Source: Silicimonas algicola
GTDB lineage: Bacteria > Pseudomonadota > Alphaproteobacteria > Rhodobacterales > Rhodobacteraceae
Assembly: GCF_003148765.1 (NCBI RefSeq)
Contig: NZ_QGGV01000004.1
Span: 292,741-356,740, forward strand
Length of the DNA: 64,000 bases
Direction: 5' to 3'
Shown: one piece after another, positions 1 to 9,189 of the stretch
How the letters are laid out: each line of letters starts with the position of its first letter
Numbering within the stretch: position 1 is the stretch's first letter
Made by a program: the position numbers and the translations under genes
Notes under the pieces: model-generated
Databases searched by the model: none
What the model was told of the DNA's origin: nothing
The model's input: only the letters and a program-made list of their open reading frames with translations

Positions 1-362
1 CCATCGTCGTTCTTCAAGACCTCGATCGAGAAGTCGGGCGGCCGGATCGCGGCAGCAGCGGCGACCTGCATCCGGTCGATCAGTCGGGACGCGTCGACCA
101 CGCTGCCGGCCGAGGAAAGCGCCGCGAACCGCGTCGCCTCGTCCGGGGCAATGCCGGCCAAGGTGACCTGAAGACCATCGACGTCCACCTCGGTCCAGTC
201 GTGCCCTGATTGCGACAGCACAAGGCTGACATCCGTCAGGGCCTCGGCCTCGATCAGGCTTCGGGCCCAAAACGCGACGCCGACGCAGCCCGCCGCAGCG
301 ATGCAGATCGCCACCATGTGGGGGATCGCACGCGTGCGCAGTTTGGGCCGTTTGTCAGTCAT
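1..362 (-). CDS. OmpA-family/BON-type envelope protein, N-terminal part
   Basis: Only the first about 120 codons are in the window; the gene runs off the left edge. It starts at an ATG at 362. The product has a short basic N-terminus followed by one hydrophobic segment at about residues 12-32 (signal anchor or signal peptide). After that comes a region with the feel of a BON-like repeat (GLQVTLAGIAPDEATRFAA, then VVDASRLIDRM). I recognise this as the N-terminus of a Rhodobacterales OmpA-family protein. The C-terminal peptidoglycan-binding domain would be outside the window, so the family call is inference. It lies 35 nt from the end of ubiA on the same strand. Confidence 0.6.
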   Translation of the reverse strand, partial: MTDKRPKLRTRAIPHMVAICIAAAGCVGVAFWARSLIEAEALTDVSLVLSQSGHDWTEVDVDGLQVTLAGIAPDEATRFAALSSAGSVVDASRLIDRMQVAAAAAIRPPDFSIEVLKNDD

Positions 363-397
363 GGCGCCTAGTTAAGCCTCTCGAGACAGGGGCGCAA

Positions 398-1363
398 TCA
401 AAGCGCTAACGCTGCGGCGAGAAACAGCACGGGGATCAGCCCGGCGTCTCGGTTGGCGCGGAACAGCCTCAGGCATCGCGCCGGATCGTCGATGTTCAGG
501 CGGCCGAGCTGCCAGGCGAGGTGCCAGCCGAAAGCCCAGACGCCGCAGAGAGCGACCGTCAGGGTAAGCACGTCGGTCGCGGGGGCGAGGGCGAGGATCA
601 CGCCTGCGGCCATCAGGCTCACGGCAGCCACCAGAAAGCGGCGCAGCCAGCGCGGCGAATCCTCTCCGAAGAGACGCGCGGTCGATTTCACTCCGATCAG
701 GGCGTCGTCCTCCTTGTCCTGGTGCGCGTAGATCGTGTCGTAGAACAGCGTCCAGGCGATGCCAGCGAGGTAGAGGGCGAGGGCGGGCCACTGAAGGTCG
801 CCCGTCACCGCCGCCCAGGCCAAAAGCGCGCCCCAGTTGAACGCGAGCCCGAGGAAGACTTGCGGCCACCAGGTGAATCTCTTGGCGAAGGGATAGACAC
901 AGACGATGGCGAGCGACGCGATGCCGAGGAGGATCGCCGTGCCGTTGAAGGTGAGTAGGATCGCGAAGGCGAGAAGCGCCTGGATAACCATCCACGCCAG
1001 CGCCTGCCGCACCGTGACCTGCCCGGAGGGGATCGGCCGGGACCGCGTCCGCTCGACCCGCCCATCGAAGTCGCGGTCGGTGATGTCGTTCCAGGTGCAG
1101 CCCGCGCCCCGCATCAGCCACGCCCCCAGACCGCAACCGATCCCGATCCAGAGGTCGCCCGTCGTCAAGCGGTCGAGCATGACGCAGGCCAGCGCCAGCG
1201 ACCACCAGCAGGGCAAAAGGAGAAGCCACGTCCCGATCGGGCGATCCGCGCGCGACAGCCGCAGGTACGGCCGCGACCAAGCCGGAGCAAGTCGGTCGAC
1301 CCAGTTGCCCACGACGGCATCCGCGACCTGTCCGATCTCTGGCGTCTCTCGGGTGCCGGTCAT
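398..1363 (-). CDS. ubiA: 4-hydroxybenzoate polyprenyltransferase
   Basis: An integral membrane prenyltransferase of 321 residues. It attaches the polyprenyl tail to 4-hydroxybenzoate in ubiquinone biosynthesis. Both Asp-rich Mg/diphosphate motifs are visible: NDITDRDFDGR at about 92-102, and DTIYAHQDKEDD at about 209-220. Around them are several hydrophobic helices, and the family's RPIGTWLLLLPCWWS signature is at about 41-55. The ATG at 1363 is 11 nt from the divergent rsmE start, so the two genes share a very compact promoter region. Length is usual for UbiA. A polyprenyl diphosphate synthase that could supply the side chain is encoded at about 10-11 kb. Confidence 0.95.
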   Translation of the reverse strand: MTGTRETPEIGQVADAVVGNWVDRLAPAWSRPYLRLSRADRPIGTWLLLLPCWWSLALACVMLDRLTTGDLWIGIGCGLGAWLMRGAGCTWNDITDRDFDGRVERTRSRPIPSGQVTVRQALAWMVIQALLAFAILLTFNGTAILLGIASLAIVCVYPFAKRFTWWPQVFLGLAFNWGALLAWAAVTGDLQWPALALYLAGIAWTLFYDTIYAHQDKEDDALIGVKSTARLFGEDSPRWLRRFLVAAVSLMAAGVILALAPATDVLTLTVALCGVWAFGWHLAWQLGRLNIDDPARCLRLFRANRDAGLIPVLFLAAALAL

Positions 1364-1374
1364 ATGGTCCCTTC

Positions 1375-2097
1375 ATGGCGGGCAGCGCGAAAATCCGGCT
1401 CTATGTAGAGCACCCATTGGGAGAGGGGCAATCGGTTCCGCTGTCGCGGGACCAGGCGCACTATCTCTTCGGCGTGATGCGGCTGGCGACGGGCGACGCC
1501 GTCGCTCTCTTCAACGGGCGGGACGGCGAATGGGCGGCGCAGGTCGTGGACGCGGGCAAGAAAGGCGGGACGCTGGAGTGTTCCGCGTCGGTGCGTCCGC
1601 AGGGCGCGCCTCCGGACGTCTGGCTTCTGTTCGCCCCGATCAAGAAGGCCAGGACCGACTTCATCGTCGAGAAGGCCGTCGAGATGGGCGTCGCGCGGAT
1701 CTGTCCCGTGCAGACGGAGTTCACCAACTCCGAGAGGGTGCGACGCGACCGGCTTCAGGCCCACGCCACCGAGGCGGCGGAACAATGCGGCGCGACCTGG
1801 GTGCCCGAGGTGTCCGAGATCGACCGGCTCGACAGGGTCTTGGCGTCCTGGCAGCCGGGTCGGAACCTGATGTTCTGCGACGAGGGGCTGGCGGGATCGG
1901 GCGCTGCACTTTCAGGGGCGGGTGGAGCCTGGGCCGTGCTCATCGGGCCAGAGGGCGGGTTCTCGGACTCGGAAAGATCGAGGCTGAATGGGCTCGATTT
2001 TGCCCACGCCGTCTCTCTCGGGCCCCGCATCCTGAGGGCGGACACCGCGGCGGTCGCGGCTTTGACCCTCTGGCAAACGACCCTCGGCGACTGGTGA
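1375..2097 (+). CDS. rsmE: 16S rRNA (uracil(1498)-N(3))-methyltransferase
   Basis: A SPOUT-class RNA methyltransferase of 240 residues that methylates U1498 of 16S rRNA using S-adenosylmethionine. The N-terminal PUA-like part contains RDQAHYLFGVMRL at about 26-38. The C-terminal knot carries the family signatures LIGPEGGFSDSE at about 189-200 and SLGPRILRADTA at about 214-225, which bind the cofactor. Length is normal. The ATG at 1375 is divergent from ubiA. The gene ends one base before the convergent ion-channel gene. Confidence 0.95.
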   Translation: MAGSAKIRLYVEHPLGEGQSVPLSRDQAHYLFGVMRLATGDAVALFNGRDGEWAAQVVDAGKKGGTLECSASVRPQGAPPDVWLLFAPIKKARTDFIVEKAVEMGVARICPVQTEFTNSERVRRDRLQAHATEAAEQCGATWVPEVSEIDRLDRVLASWQPGRNLMFCDEGLAGSGAALSGAGGAWAVLIGPEGGFSDSERSRLNGLDFAHAVSLGPRILRADTAAVAALTLWQTTLGDW

Positions 2098-2098
2098 T

Positions 2099-2542
2099 CT
2101 AGGGCCGGGGGTTCCGCTGCTTCTGGCGCGTGTCCCTCAGTGTCTCGACCATGATGGCGGTCAGAAGTCCGAACATCAGAAGTCCGTTCGCCGCCGCCAT
2201 GCCGCCCAGCAGACGCCACTCAACCGGCAGGAGGATGTCGCCGAAGCCGAGTGTCGTGAAGGCGACGAGCGAGAAATAGATCGACTCCTCGAATGAGGTG
2301 AAAACGTGCAGCGCGTGGAGCGCCAGCGCCCAGACCCACACCGAAAGGGTCATCATCCCGAGCGTCCAGATCAGCGCCAGCGTCAGCACGACGATCAGCT
2401 TCGGCCCGTGCGGTGGCCGCACTGCCCAGGGGTGAAGCCGGAGCAACACCTGTTCCAGCCCCCACCACGACACCGCGGCAAGCACGACCGTGAGAAAGAT
2501 GATGAGGCTTCCAAGGACCAGTTGCGTCAGCATGGGCGGCAT
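2099..2542 (-). CDS. Two-TM potassium-channel-like protein
   Basis: A small membrane protein of 147 residues. It has one or two N-terminal hydrophobic helices, a central stretch at about 57-75, a pore-loop-like segment, and a last helix with [16 protein letters not shown]. The segment [12 protein letters not shown] at about 94-105 resembles the K+ channel filter T-V-G-Y-G-D with Leu-Gly-Phe substitutions. This matches the Ion_trans_2/KcsA-type fold. No cytosolic RCK or cyclic-nucleotide domain is present. Ion selectivity is inferred from the filter alone. It is convergent with rsmE and divergent from smpB. A second Met lies three codons downstream. Confidence 0.7.
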   Translation of the reverse strand: MPPMLTQLVLGSLIIFLTVVLAAVSWWGLEQVLLRLHPWAVRPPHGPKLIVVLTLALIWTLGMMTLSVWVWALALHALHVFTSFEESIYFSLVAFTTLGFGDILLPVEWRLLGGMAAANGLLMFGLLTAIMVETLRDTRQKQRNPRP

Positions 2543-2611
2543 CTTCGCAGGGCCGCGGCCCGCGTCAACCGACTGGACAGCCGGGGCAGCGGACCTTATC
2601 TCGACCCGACC

Positions 2612-3085
2612 ATGTCAAAGCCCAAGGACAACCCCAACTTCAAGGTCGTCGCCGACAATCGTCGCGCGCGCTACGACTATGCCATCGACGACGACCTGGA
2701 ATGCGGCATCATTCTCATGGGGTCCGAGGTGAAGTCCTTGCGCACCGGGCAGTCGAACATCGCGGAAAGCTATGCTGCGGTCGAAAGTGGCGAGCTTTGG
2801 CTGATCAATAGCTACATTGCGCCATACGACCAGGCGATGTTCGGCCACGAGGATCGGCGGCGGCGCAAGCTGCTGGTATCCCGAAAGCAGCTTGCGACCC
2901 TATGGAACGCGACGCAGCGGAAGGGGATGACGCTTGTGCCTCTTCTCCTTTATTTCAACGACCGCGGTATGGCCAAGCTGAAGCTGGGCATCGCCAAGGG
3001 CAAGAAGACGCACGACAAGCGCGAGACCGAGGCAAAGCGGGACTGGAACCGCCAGAAGCAACGTCTGCTGAAAGATCACGGCTGA
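2612..3085 (+). CDS. smpB: SsrA-binding protein
   Basis: SmpB, 157 residues, binds tmRNA and brings it to stalled ribosomes for trans-translation. The conserved beginning ([14 protein letters not shown]), the core ([29 protein letters not shown]) and the basic C-terminal tail ([11 protein letters not shown]...KRDWNRQK) are all present. I chose the ATG at 2612 because it gives the usual family length. The open frame extends much further upstream, but those residues are not SmpB-like. The tmRNA gene itself was not seen in this window. Confidence 0.95.
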   Translation: MSKPKDNPNFKVVADNRRARYDYAIDDDLECGIILMGSEVKSLRTGQSNIAESYAAVESGELWLINSYIAPYDQAMFGHEDRRRRKLLVSRKQLATLWNATQRKGMTLVPLLLYFNDRGMAKLKLGIAKGKKTHDKRETEAKRDWNRQKQRLLKDHG

Positions 3086-3172
3086 ATCCGATAACGAATT
3101 GTTCCGTTGTTTCCTGTCGAACCCTCGACTAATGGAAATTACCGCTCTGCGGAGGCAGGCTGAGAGGTTGGT

Positions 3173-4021
3173 ATGACGTACAGTGCCGGCAATCTTAAGT
3201 GGGGCGAACCCACCCTTGGTCAACCGAGCGGCCAGATCACCTGGTCCGCCGACGTGTTCGACGATCTGTTGATCGCAAACGGGACATCCGAGCCTCAATT
3301 CAGTGACGCGCTCCAAGCCGCCTTCGATGCTTGGGAAAGCGTCGCCTCGGTCGACTTCCAGATGGTATCGACGGGCGCTGACGTGAACCTCTTCGTCAAC
3401 GACATCGGCGGGGCTGCAGGCGAGGCCTATTATACCTACGTGGATCGCGGAACGATCGACGTCATCCAGGGCGGGACGATCAGCTTCAGTTCGGATCTGG
3501 TGTGGTCGCCCTATGGCGACGACGACGGAGTCGACTTCTATGCCGTGGCGCTGCACGAAATCGGACACATGATCGGTCTCAATCATGTCAGCGACCGGAC
3601 CGAGATCATGAACCCCGTGATCTATGCCGACGACCTTGGCGACGGCGATATCGCGGGTGCGCAGTTCCTGTATGGGCGTGACCCCGGAGATTCAGCCTCT
3701 GAAGCCCCGAACGATGGCAGTGGCGGCGGCGGGATCAGTGCCGAGACGGGTGGCGGTGACGGCGGCGGTGGCGGCGGCATGCTCGGCATGCTTGCCGCTC
3801 TTCTCGCGCTCGTCTTCGGCATCTTCTCGGGCGGCGGCGCTATCGCGGCTGCGGGTCAGCTTCCCGACGAGGACGACGACGGCGATGATGACGACCGGGG
3901 GACGGGCGAGGTGTTCACAAGCGAGCCTGAACTCTTGTTCCTTCCCCTGATCTTCGTCGAAGAAGGCAATATGGCCCAACTCGACGCTGAAGACGAGGAC
4001 GAGGACGACTGGCTGATCTGA
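3173..4021 (+). CDS. Matrixin-type zinc metalloprotease with C-terminal membrane segment
   Basis: A protein of 282 residues with the metzincin zinc site HEIGHMIGLNH (His128, Glu129, His132, His138) and a downstream Met-turn candidate, EIMNPV. This identifies an M10/matrixin-like catalytic domain in the first about 165 residues. A Ser/Gly-rich linker follows, with long runs of Gly. A hydrophobic segment at about 199-228 then precedes a very acidic tail rich in Asp and Glu. No classical signal peptide is seen at the N-terminus (MTYSAGNLKWG), which resembles the start of RTX-type proteases. It may be exported by a non-Sec route or be tail-anchored; this is inference. It is convergent with the next gene with no gap. 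Confidence 0.75.
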   Translation: MTYSAGNLKWGEPTLGQPSGQITWSADVFDDLLIANGTSEPQFSDALQAAFDAWESVASVDFQMVSTGADVNLFVNDIGGAAGEAYYTYVDRGTIDVIQGGTISFSSDLVWSPYGDDDGVDFYAVALHEIGHMIGLNHVSDRTEIMNPVIYADDLGDGDIAGAQFLYGRDPGDSASEAPNDGSGGGGISAETGGGDGGGGGGMLGMLAALLALVFGIFSGGGAIAAAGQLPDEDDDGDDDDRGTGEVFTSEPELLFLPLIFVEEGNMAQLDAEDEDEDDWLI

Positions 4022-5047
4022 TCAGTCGAAAATCCCTGACACCCGACCCAGAAGCATGAACGCGCGCGCGGTGCGGGTTTCGGCCAGCGCCGCGATCTCC
4101 TGATCCGACAGGTCTTCCGCGATGTTCGTGAAGGTCTTGTCGAAGGCGCGCAGGAAATGGTGGGCGGCATCGCGAAAAATGGTGTCCTGCCGCATCCGCG
4201 ACGAACTTAGCGCGAGCGACGACCGATCCCTGATCCCGCCCAGGCCTGCGATGGCGGGCCCGCGCTCGCCGCCGGCGAAGCGACGCCAGATCTCCGGCCG
4301 AGACCTGTCTGGAACAAGGTCGTCCATGTAGATCCCGTCCTGACTGAGAAGCGTCAGTACATCCTGGCTCGCCCGGATCAGGGTCGACACTCGCCGGTCG
4401 GTCAGCGCACGCCGCAGGGCGGCAAAGCCTTCACGGTCCTCTGCGGTCTCGGGAAAGTTCATCGCGGTGACGATGTCCTCGGTCGAAACAGAGATCTCGG
4501 CGGCACCCGGCGGCGTGGTGAGGGCGAGACCGGGCTGCTCCTCTTCGGCGCGCGCGGGCGGCGCCGGAGGTGTGCTGGTCGGACGTTGGGTGGACGTACC
4601 GGAGGGACGAGCGGACGCAAAGCTCGCCAGCACGTCCTCGGCGCGCTTCTGTCCCTTAACGATCTCGTCGATCTTCCGCTCGACGTTCGGCCCCATGGCG
4701 GTCGCGGCCATCTGCGCCTGGCTGATATAGATTTGGCGCATCGCATCCATCGACGCCTGAAGCCGTTCGCTTTCCTCGCGGATGATGCGGGCGCTCTTCA
4801 GCGCGATCGAACCGATCCAGATCAGTGCGATAGGCAGACCCACGACCATAAGGAGGACAAGAAACCGCAAAGGACCGAGCGACGACCCGGTGCCGAGGCC
4901 GACCACGAACAGGAACAGAAGGCACAGCGCCAGCCAGAGGCCGGTCACCACGATCGCCACCTTGTCGGCCGGGTCCAGCCCGCCGCCAGTGTTCATGCGA
5001 CTGTAGATTCCCAGGTCGACGGGAGGTTCGGGACGGTTGCCGGACAT
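4022..5047 (-). CDS. Hypothetical two-TM membrane protein
   Basis: I do not recognise a named family. The 341-residue product has two hydrophobic helices close together (about 28-50 and 58-81). A charged region with coiled-coil character follows (ARIIREESERLQASMDAMRQ). Next comes a Pro/Ser/Thr-rich linker (about 148-175), and then a mainly helical C-terminal domain of about 150 residues. The C-terminal part would probably be cytoplasmic. Its stop is adjacent to the stop of the convergent protease gene. It lies 6 nt downstream of greA on the same strand, so it may be co-transcribed with greA. Confidence 0.6.
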   Translation of the reverse strand: MSGNRPEPPVDLGIYSRMNTGGGLDPADKVAIVVTGLWLALCLLFLFVVGLGTGSSLGPLRFLVLLMVVGLPIALIWIGSIALKSARIIREESERLQASMDAMRQIYISQAQMAATAMGPNVERKIDEIVKGQKRAEDVLASFASARPSGTSTQRPTSTPPAPPARAEEEQPGLALTTPPGAAEISVSTEDIVTAMNFPETAEDREGFAALRRALTDRRVSTLIRASQDVLTLLSQDGIYMDDLVPDRSRPEIWRRFAGGERGPAIAGLGGIRDRSSLALSSSRMRQDTIFRDAAHHFLRAFDKTFTNIAEDLSDQEIAALAETRTARAFMLLGRVSGIFD

Positions 5048-5053
5048 GGGTCC

Positions 5054-5524
5054 TCAGACGAATTCGATCTTCAGGATCTCATAGCTCTTTTCGCCACCGG
5101 GCGTACGAACCTCGACGCTGTCTCCTTCGTCCTTGCCGATCAGCGCACGGGCAAGCGGCGACCTGACGTTCAACCGACCGTTCTCGATGTCCGCCTCGGG
5201 CTCGCCGACGATCTGGTAGGTCCGCTCCTCGTCGGAATCCTCGTCCACGAGGGTCACCGTAGCACCGAACTTGACGGTTCCGGACAGAGAGGCGGGGTCG
5301 ATGACCTCGGCCAGCGACAAGACGCCCTCGAGCTCCTTCACGCGGCCCTCGATGAAGCTCTGCTTCTCGCGTGCGGCGTGATATTCGGCGTTCTCGGACA
5401 GGTCGCCGTGCTCGCGCGCCTCGGCGATGGCCCGGATCACCGCAGGGCGCTCGACGGACTTCAGCTTCTTCAATTCATCGTTCAGCGCGGTGTGCCCCGC
5501 GCGGGTCAGCGGTATCTTGTCCAT
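5054..5524 (-). CDS. greA: Transcription elongation factor GreA
   Basis: GreA, 156 residues, rescues backtracked RNA polymerase by stimulating transcript cleavage. The N-terminal coiled coil contains the conserved tip [12 protein letters not shown] at about 45-56. The C-terminal FKBP-like domain carries [14 protein letters not shown] at about 122-135. Length and domain order are standard. It is followed after 6 nt by the two-TM protein gene on the same strand. Confidence 0.95.
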   Translation of the reverse strand: MDKIPLTRAGHTALNDELKKLKSVERPAVIRAIAEAREHGDLSENAEYHAAREKQSFIEGRVKELEGVLSLAEVIDPASLSGTVKFGATVTLVDEDSDEERTYQIVGEPEADIENGRLNVRSPLARALIGKDEGDSVEVRTPGGEKSYEILKIEFV

Positions 5525-5576
5525 GAAGGTTCCTTGGACTCTCGGGGTTGCCTCGGACGGTCAGAACCGGGCTTTA

Positions 5577-5625
5577 GTCACAGGTAGGACCAGACAAGTC
5601 AATCCCGGGTTGACCCCTGTGTGAC
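5577..5625. promoter_or_regulatory. Nested inverted repeat between greA and ETF-QO genes
   Basis: The 180-nt divergent intergenic region holds an inner inverted repeat, GTCAA-N7-TTGAC (5598-5614). It sits inside an outer imperfect one, GTCACAGG (5577-5584) and CCTGTGTGAC (5616-5625). It could be an operator for one of the flanking genes or a structured leader. The repeat is seen directly; its function is not known. Confidence 0.3.
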
Positions 5626-5704
5626 ACGGCGTTTCGTTTGACCTTTCGCCGCGAAGGACGGTAGGCAGGAACCCGTTGATCCAACCGCGAGGGGACCCGT
5701 CGGA

Positions 5705-7357
5705 ATGTCCAGAATCGAGCGCGAAAGCATGGAATACGACGTCGTCATCGTGGGCGCCGGGCCGGCCGGCCTGTCGGCGGCGATCCGGCTGAAGCAACTC
5801 GATGCCGACCTGAGCGTCGTGGTGCTGGAAAAGGGATCCGAAGTCGGTGCGCACATCCTGTCAGGTGCCGTACTGGACCCGTCCGGCCTGAACCGCCTCT
5901 TCCCCGACTGGAAGGAGAGGGGCGCCCCGGTCAAGGTCGAGGTCAAGAAGGACAGGTTCTACGTTCTCGGCGAGGGGGGGAAGCTGCGCATCCCCAATTT
6001 CCTGATGCCGCCGCTGATGAACAATCACGGCAACTACATCGTCTCCATGGGCAACGTATGCCGCTGGTTGGCCGAACAGGCCGAGGCGCTTGGCGTCGAG
6101 ATTTTCCCGGGAATGTCCTGCTCCGAACTCGTCTACGGCGAGAACGGCGAAGTCAGGGGTGTCGTCGCCGGTGTCTTCGGGCTTGAGCCGGACGGCAGCT
6201 ATGGCGAGGGCACCGAGCCGGGGATGGAGCTTCTCGGCAAGTACGTCTTCCTGTCGGAAGGCGTGAGGGGGTCGCTCTCGAAGGAAGTCATCGCGAAGTA
6301 TGGCCTGGCGTCGAAATCGGACTTCCAGAAGTTCGGTCTGGGCATGAAGGAGATCTGGGAGGTCCGGCCCGAGAACCACGACGAGGGTCTCGTCCTCCAC
6401 ACCATGGGGTGGCCCCTTGGCTGGAAGCAGTCAGGCGGTTCCTTCATGTACCACCTCGACAACAACCAGGTCTACGTCGGCTACATCGTCGACCTGAATT
6501 ACAAGAACCCGTACCTCTACCCCTACATGGAATTCCAGCGCTTCAAGCATCATCCGGACATCGCGAAGGTGCTGGAAGGCGGCAAGCGCGTGGCCTACGG
6601 CGCGCGCGCCGTCACGAAGGGCGGCTTCCAGTCGATCCCCCGTTCCGCCTTCCCTGGCGGTGCAATCCTGGGCTGTGCCTCGGGGCTGGTGAACCTGCCG
6701 CGCATCAAGGGCAACCACAATGCGATGCACTCGGGCATCGAGGCGGCGGAGGCGGCGGTGACGGCCATTCGTGCCGGGCGCTCGAGTGACGTGCTGACCG
6801 ACTATGACCATACCCTTCGTTCAGGCGTGATCGGCAAGGACTTGCGCCGCGTCCGAAACGTCGCCCCCCTCAACGCGAAGTATGGACCTCTGGGCGGCCT
6901 CGCACTCGGCGGGTTCGACATGTGGTTCCAGACAGTCTTCGGCGGCGCGAGCCTGTTTGGCACCCTCAGGCATGGCAAGACCGACGCCGAGGCGACCGAA
7001 CCGGCCGAAATGCACAAGCCGATCGACTATCCCAAGCCGGACGGCAAGCTCTCCTTCGACCGGCTGACCAACGTCAGCTTCTCGTTTACCAACCACGAGG
7101 AAAGCCAGCCCTCGCACCTGAAGCTGAAGGATCCCTCGATCCCGGTGAAGGTCAATCTGCCGAAGTATGCCGGCCCGTCGGAGCGGTATTGCCCGGCGGG
7201 CGTCTACGAGTTCGTGGGGGAAGGCGCGGAAACGCGGTTCCAGATCAATTTCCAGAACTGCGTTCACTGCAAGACCTGCGACATCAAGGACCCGGTCCAG
7301 AACATCGTGTGGACGGTGCCTCAGGGTGGAGACGGGCCGAACTATCCGAACATGTGA
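5705..7357 (+). CDS. Electron transfer flavoprotein-ubiquinone oxidoreductase
   Basis: An inner-membrane-associated flavoprotein of 550 residues. It passes electrons from reduced ETF, hence from acyl-CoA and similar dehydrogenases, to ubiquinone. The FAD-binding motif VIVGAGPAGLSAA is at about 14-26. The ubiquinone/FAD domain includes IKGNHNAMHSGIEAAEAA. A [4Fe-4S] domain near the C-terminus has RYCPAGVYEF followed by NCVHCKTCDIKDP. Length is normal. ATG 5705 is preceded by GAGGGG; a second Met at codon 9 is possible. The partner etfA and etfB lie at 56.6-58.2 kb. Confidence 0.95.
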   Translation: MSRIERESMEYDVVIVGAGPAGLSAAIRLKQLDADLSVVVLEKGSEVGAHILSGAVLDPSGLNRLFPDWKERGAPVKVEVKKDRFYVLGEGGKLRIPNFLMPPLMNNHGNYIVSMGNVCRWLAEQAEALGVEIFPGMSCSELVYGENGEVRGVVAGVFGLEPDGSYGEGTEPGMELLGKYVFLSEGVRGSLSKEVIAKYGLASKSDFQKFGLGMKEIWEVRPENHDEGLVLHTMGWPLGWKQSGGSFMYHLDNNQVYVGYIVDLNYKNPYLYPYMEFQRFKHHPDIAKVLEGGKRVAYGARAVTKGGFQSIPRSAFPGGAILGCASGLVNLPRIKGNHNAMHSGIEAAEAAVTAIRAGRSSDVLTDYDHTLRSGVIGKDLRRVRNVAPLNAKYGPLGGLALGGFDMWFQTVFGGASLFGTLRHGKTDAEATEPAEMHKPIDYPKPDGKLSFDRLTNVSFSFTNHEESQPSHLKLKDPSIPVKVNLPKYAGPSERYCPAGVYEFVGEGAETRFQINFQNCVHCKTCDIKDPVQNIVWTVPQGGDGPNYPNM

Positions 7358-7479
7358 GCGGTCACGTTGTCGCCCGGAAGGTAACACTTCCGTCAAGCCA
7401 TGCGCCCGCGAAGGTCCGCCGCATTGCGTCACGTCCGGGGCGGCACTAGGCTCTCCGGCGAAACAGCAGGGATACCGGC

Positions 7480-9189
7480 ATGGCGATGGCCCGCATCACG
7501 ATGACACTCGCACTTCTTGCAACGCTTTCGGCGCCCGTCGCCGTGGCTCAGGACGCGGGTGGATACCTGGCGGCGCGCTCGGCGATGCTGTCGAGCGACT
7601 TCGACGAGGCGGCGGACTACTATGCCCGCGCCATCGTGCGCGACCCCTCGAACGTCCCTCTGCTCGAGAACGCGGCGACGGCCTACCTCGGCCTTGGCGA
7701 CCTTGACCGCGCGGCCCAGATCGCGCGTCGTGCCTTCGAGGCGAAGTCCGAGAACCAACTCGTCGGTCTCATGCTGATCGGCGACCTGGCGCGGCGCGAC
7801 GACTGGAAGGGCATCGTGTCCGGCATCGACGGGGGCATGAAGGTCGGACCGCTTTTCGACGGTCTCGCAAAAGCCTGGGCCCTGGTCGGCGACGGACAGA
7901 TGACCGAGGCCCTGACCGCCTTCGACGGGGTCGCCTCGAACGAAGGCGTCGAGGCCTTCGGGCTCTACCACAAGGCGCTTGCCCTCGCGTCGGTCGGTGA
8001 CTTCGAAGGCGCGGCCGAACTCTTCTCGGGCGAGAGCGGACGCACCATCCGCGTGACCCGCAGGGGCGTCGTCGCCTATGCCGAGGTTCTGAGCCAGCTT
8101 GAACGGAACCAGGACGCGCTCGATCTGATCGAGGAAAGCTTCGGCACCTCGCTCGATCCCTATCTCGAAACGATGCGAGACCGCCTCGCAGCCGGCGAGA
8201 CTTTGGCCTTCGATGCCGTCCGCACGCCTGTCGACGGACTTGCCGAGGTGTACTTCTCGATTGCCAGCGCGCTGCGCAGCGAGGCGCAGGAAGACTATAC
8301 CCTGATCTATACGCGCATGGCGCTAGCTCTGCGTCCCGATCACATGGACGCTTTGCTGATGACGGCAGAGCTTCTGGAGTCACTTGGCCGCTTCGACCTC
8401 GCGACCCAGGTCTACGATACCGTACCGCGCGAAGACCCCGCGTTCCACTCCGCCGAATTGGGCCGCGCCGAGGCGTTAAGGCAGGCCGGCCGCGAGGATG
8501 CCGCGATCGAGGTTCTGCGCCAGCTCGCCAAGAGCCACTCGGAGCTGCCGCTCGTCCACGTCACGCTCGGCGACACGCTGCGGGGCATGGATCGTTTCGC
8601 CGAGGCCATCGGCCCCTACTCGGATGCCATCGCCCTGATCGAGAAGCCCGAAGAGCAGCACTGGATCATCTTTTTTGCGCGCGGCATCTCGTACGAGCGG
8701 ACCGATGAGTGGGAAAAGGCCGAGGCCGATTTCCGCAAGGCGCTTGAGTTGCGGCCGGAGCAGCCGCAGGTGATGAACTATCTGGGCTATTCTTATCTCG
8801 AGAAGGACGAAAATTACGAAGAGGCGCTGGAACTGATCGAGCGGGCCGTCGCCCTGCGACCGGACTCGGGTTACATCATCGACTCCCTCGGTTGGGGCCT
8901 CTACCGCCTCGGCCGCTACGAGGAGGCGGTCGGCCATATGGAGAAGGCCGTCGAGCGCATGGCCATCGATCCCATCGTCAACGACCACCTTGGCGACGTC
9001 TACTGGGCTGTCGGCCGCAAGCGCGAGGCGCAGTTCCAGTGGCAGCGCGCGCTGTCCTTCACCTCGGAGGATAACGACACGGGTGACGTGGACGCCGACC
9101 GCATCAGGCGCAAGCTCGAGGTCGGCCTCGACAAGGTGCTCGAGGAGGAAGGCGCGGCGCCCTTGCAGAAGGTCGCGAATGACGGTTGA
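7480..9189 (+). CDS. Exported tetratricopeptide-repeat protein
   Basis: A protein of 569 residues with a cleavable-looking signal peptide (about 1-24, ending AVAQD), followed almost entirely by TPR-like helical repeats. The clearest repeats are near the C-terminus, for example EEQHWIIFFARGISYERTDE, EKAEADFRKALELRPEQP, and NYEEALELIERAVALRPDS followed by a YRLGRYEEAVGHMEKAVE repeat. TPR proteins act as protein-protein scaffolds; no enzymatic domain is visible. It overlaps ispE by 11 nt, so the two are probably translated from one mRNA. A periplasmic or outer-membrane scaffold role is inferred from the signal. Confidence 0.8.
   Translation: MAMARITMTLALLATLSAPVAVAQDAGGYLAARSAMLSSDFDEAADYYARAIVRDPSNVPLLENAATAYLGLGDLDRAAQIARRAFEAKSENQLVGLMLIGDLARRDDWKGIVSGIDGGMKVGPLFDGLAKAWALVGDGQMTEALTAFDGVASNEGVEAFGLYHKALALASVGDFEGAAELFSGESGRTIRVTRRGVVAYAEVLSQLERNQDALDLIEESFGTSLDPYLETMRDRLAAGETLAFDAVRTPVDGLAEVYFSIASALRSEAQEDYTLIYTRMALALRPDHMDALLMTAELLESLGRFDLATQVYDTVPREDPAFHSAELGRAEALRQAGREDAAIEVLRQLAKSHSELPLVHVTLGDTLRGMDRFAEAIGPYSDAIALIEKPEEQHWIIFFARGISYERTDEWEKAEADFRKALELRPEQPQVMNYLGYSYLEKDENYEEALELIERAVALRPDSGYIIDSLGWGLYRLGRYEEAVGHMEKAVERMAIDPIVNDHLGDVYWAVGRKREAQFQWQRALSFTSEDNDTGDVDADRIRRKLEVGLDKVLEEEGAAPLQKVANDG

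Noticed and set aside
403..411. AGCGCTAAC, the reverse complement of GTTAGCGCT, near 403
   Set aside because: It lies inside the 3' end of ubiA coding sequence and only half of the operator palindrome is present.
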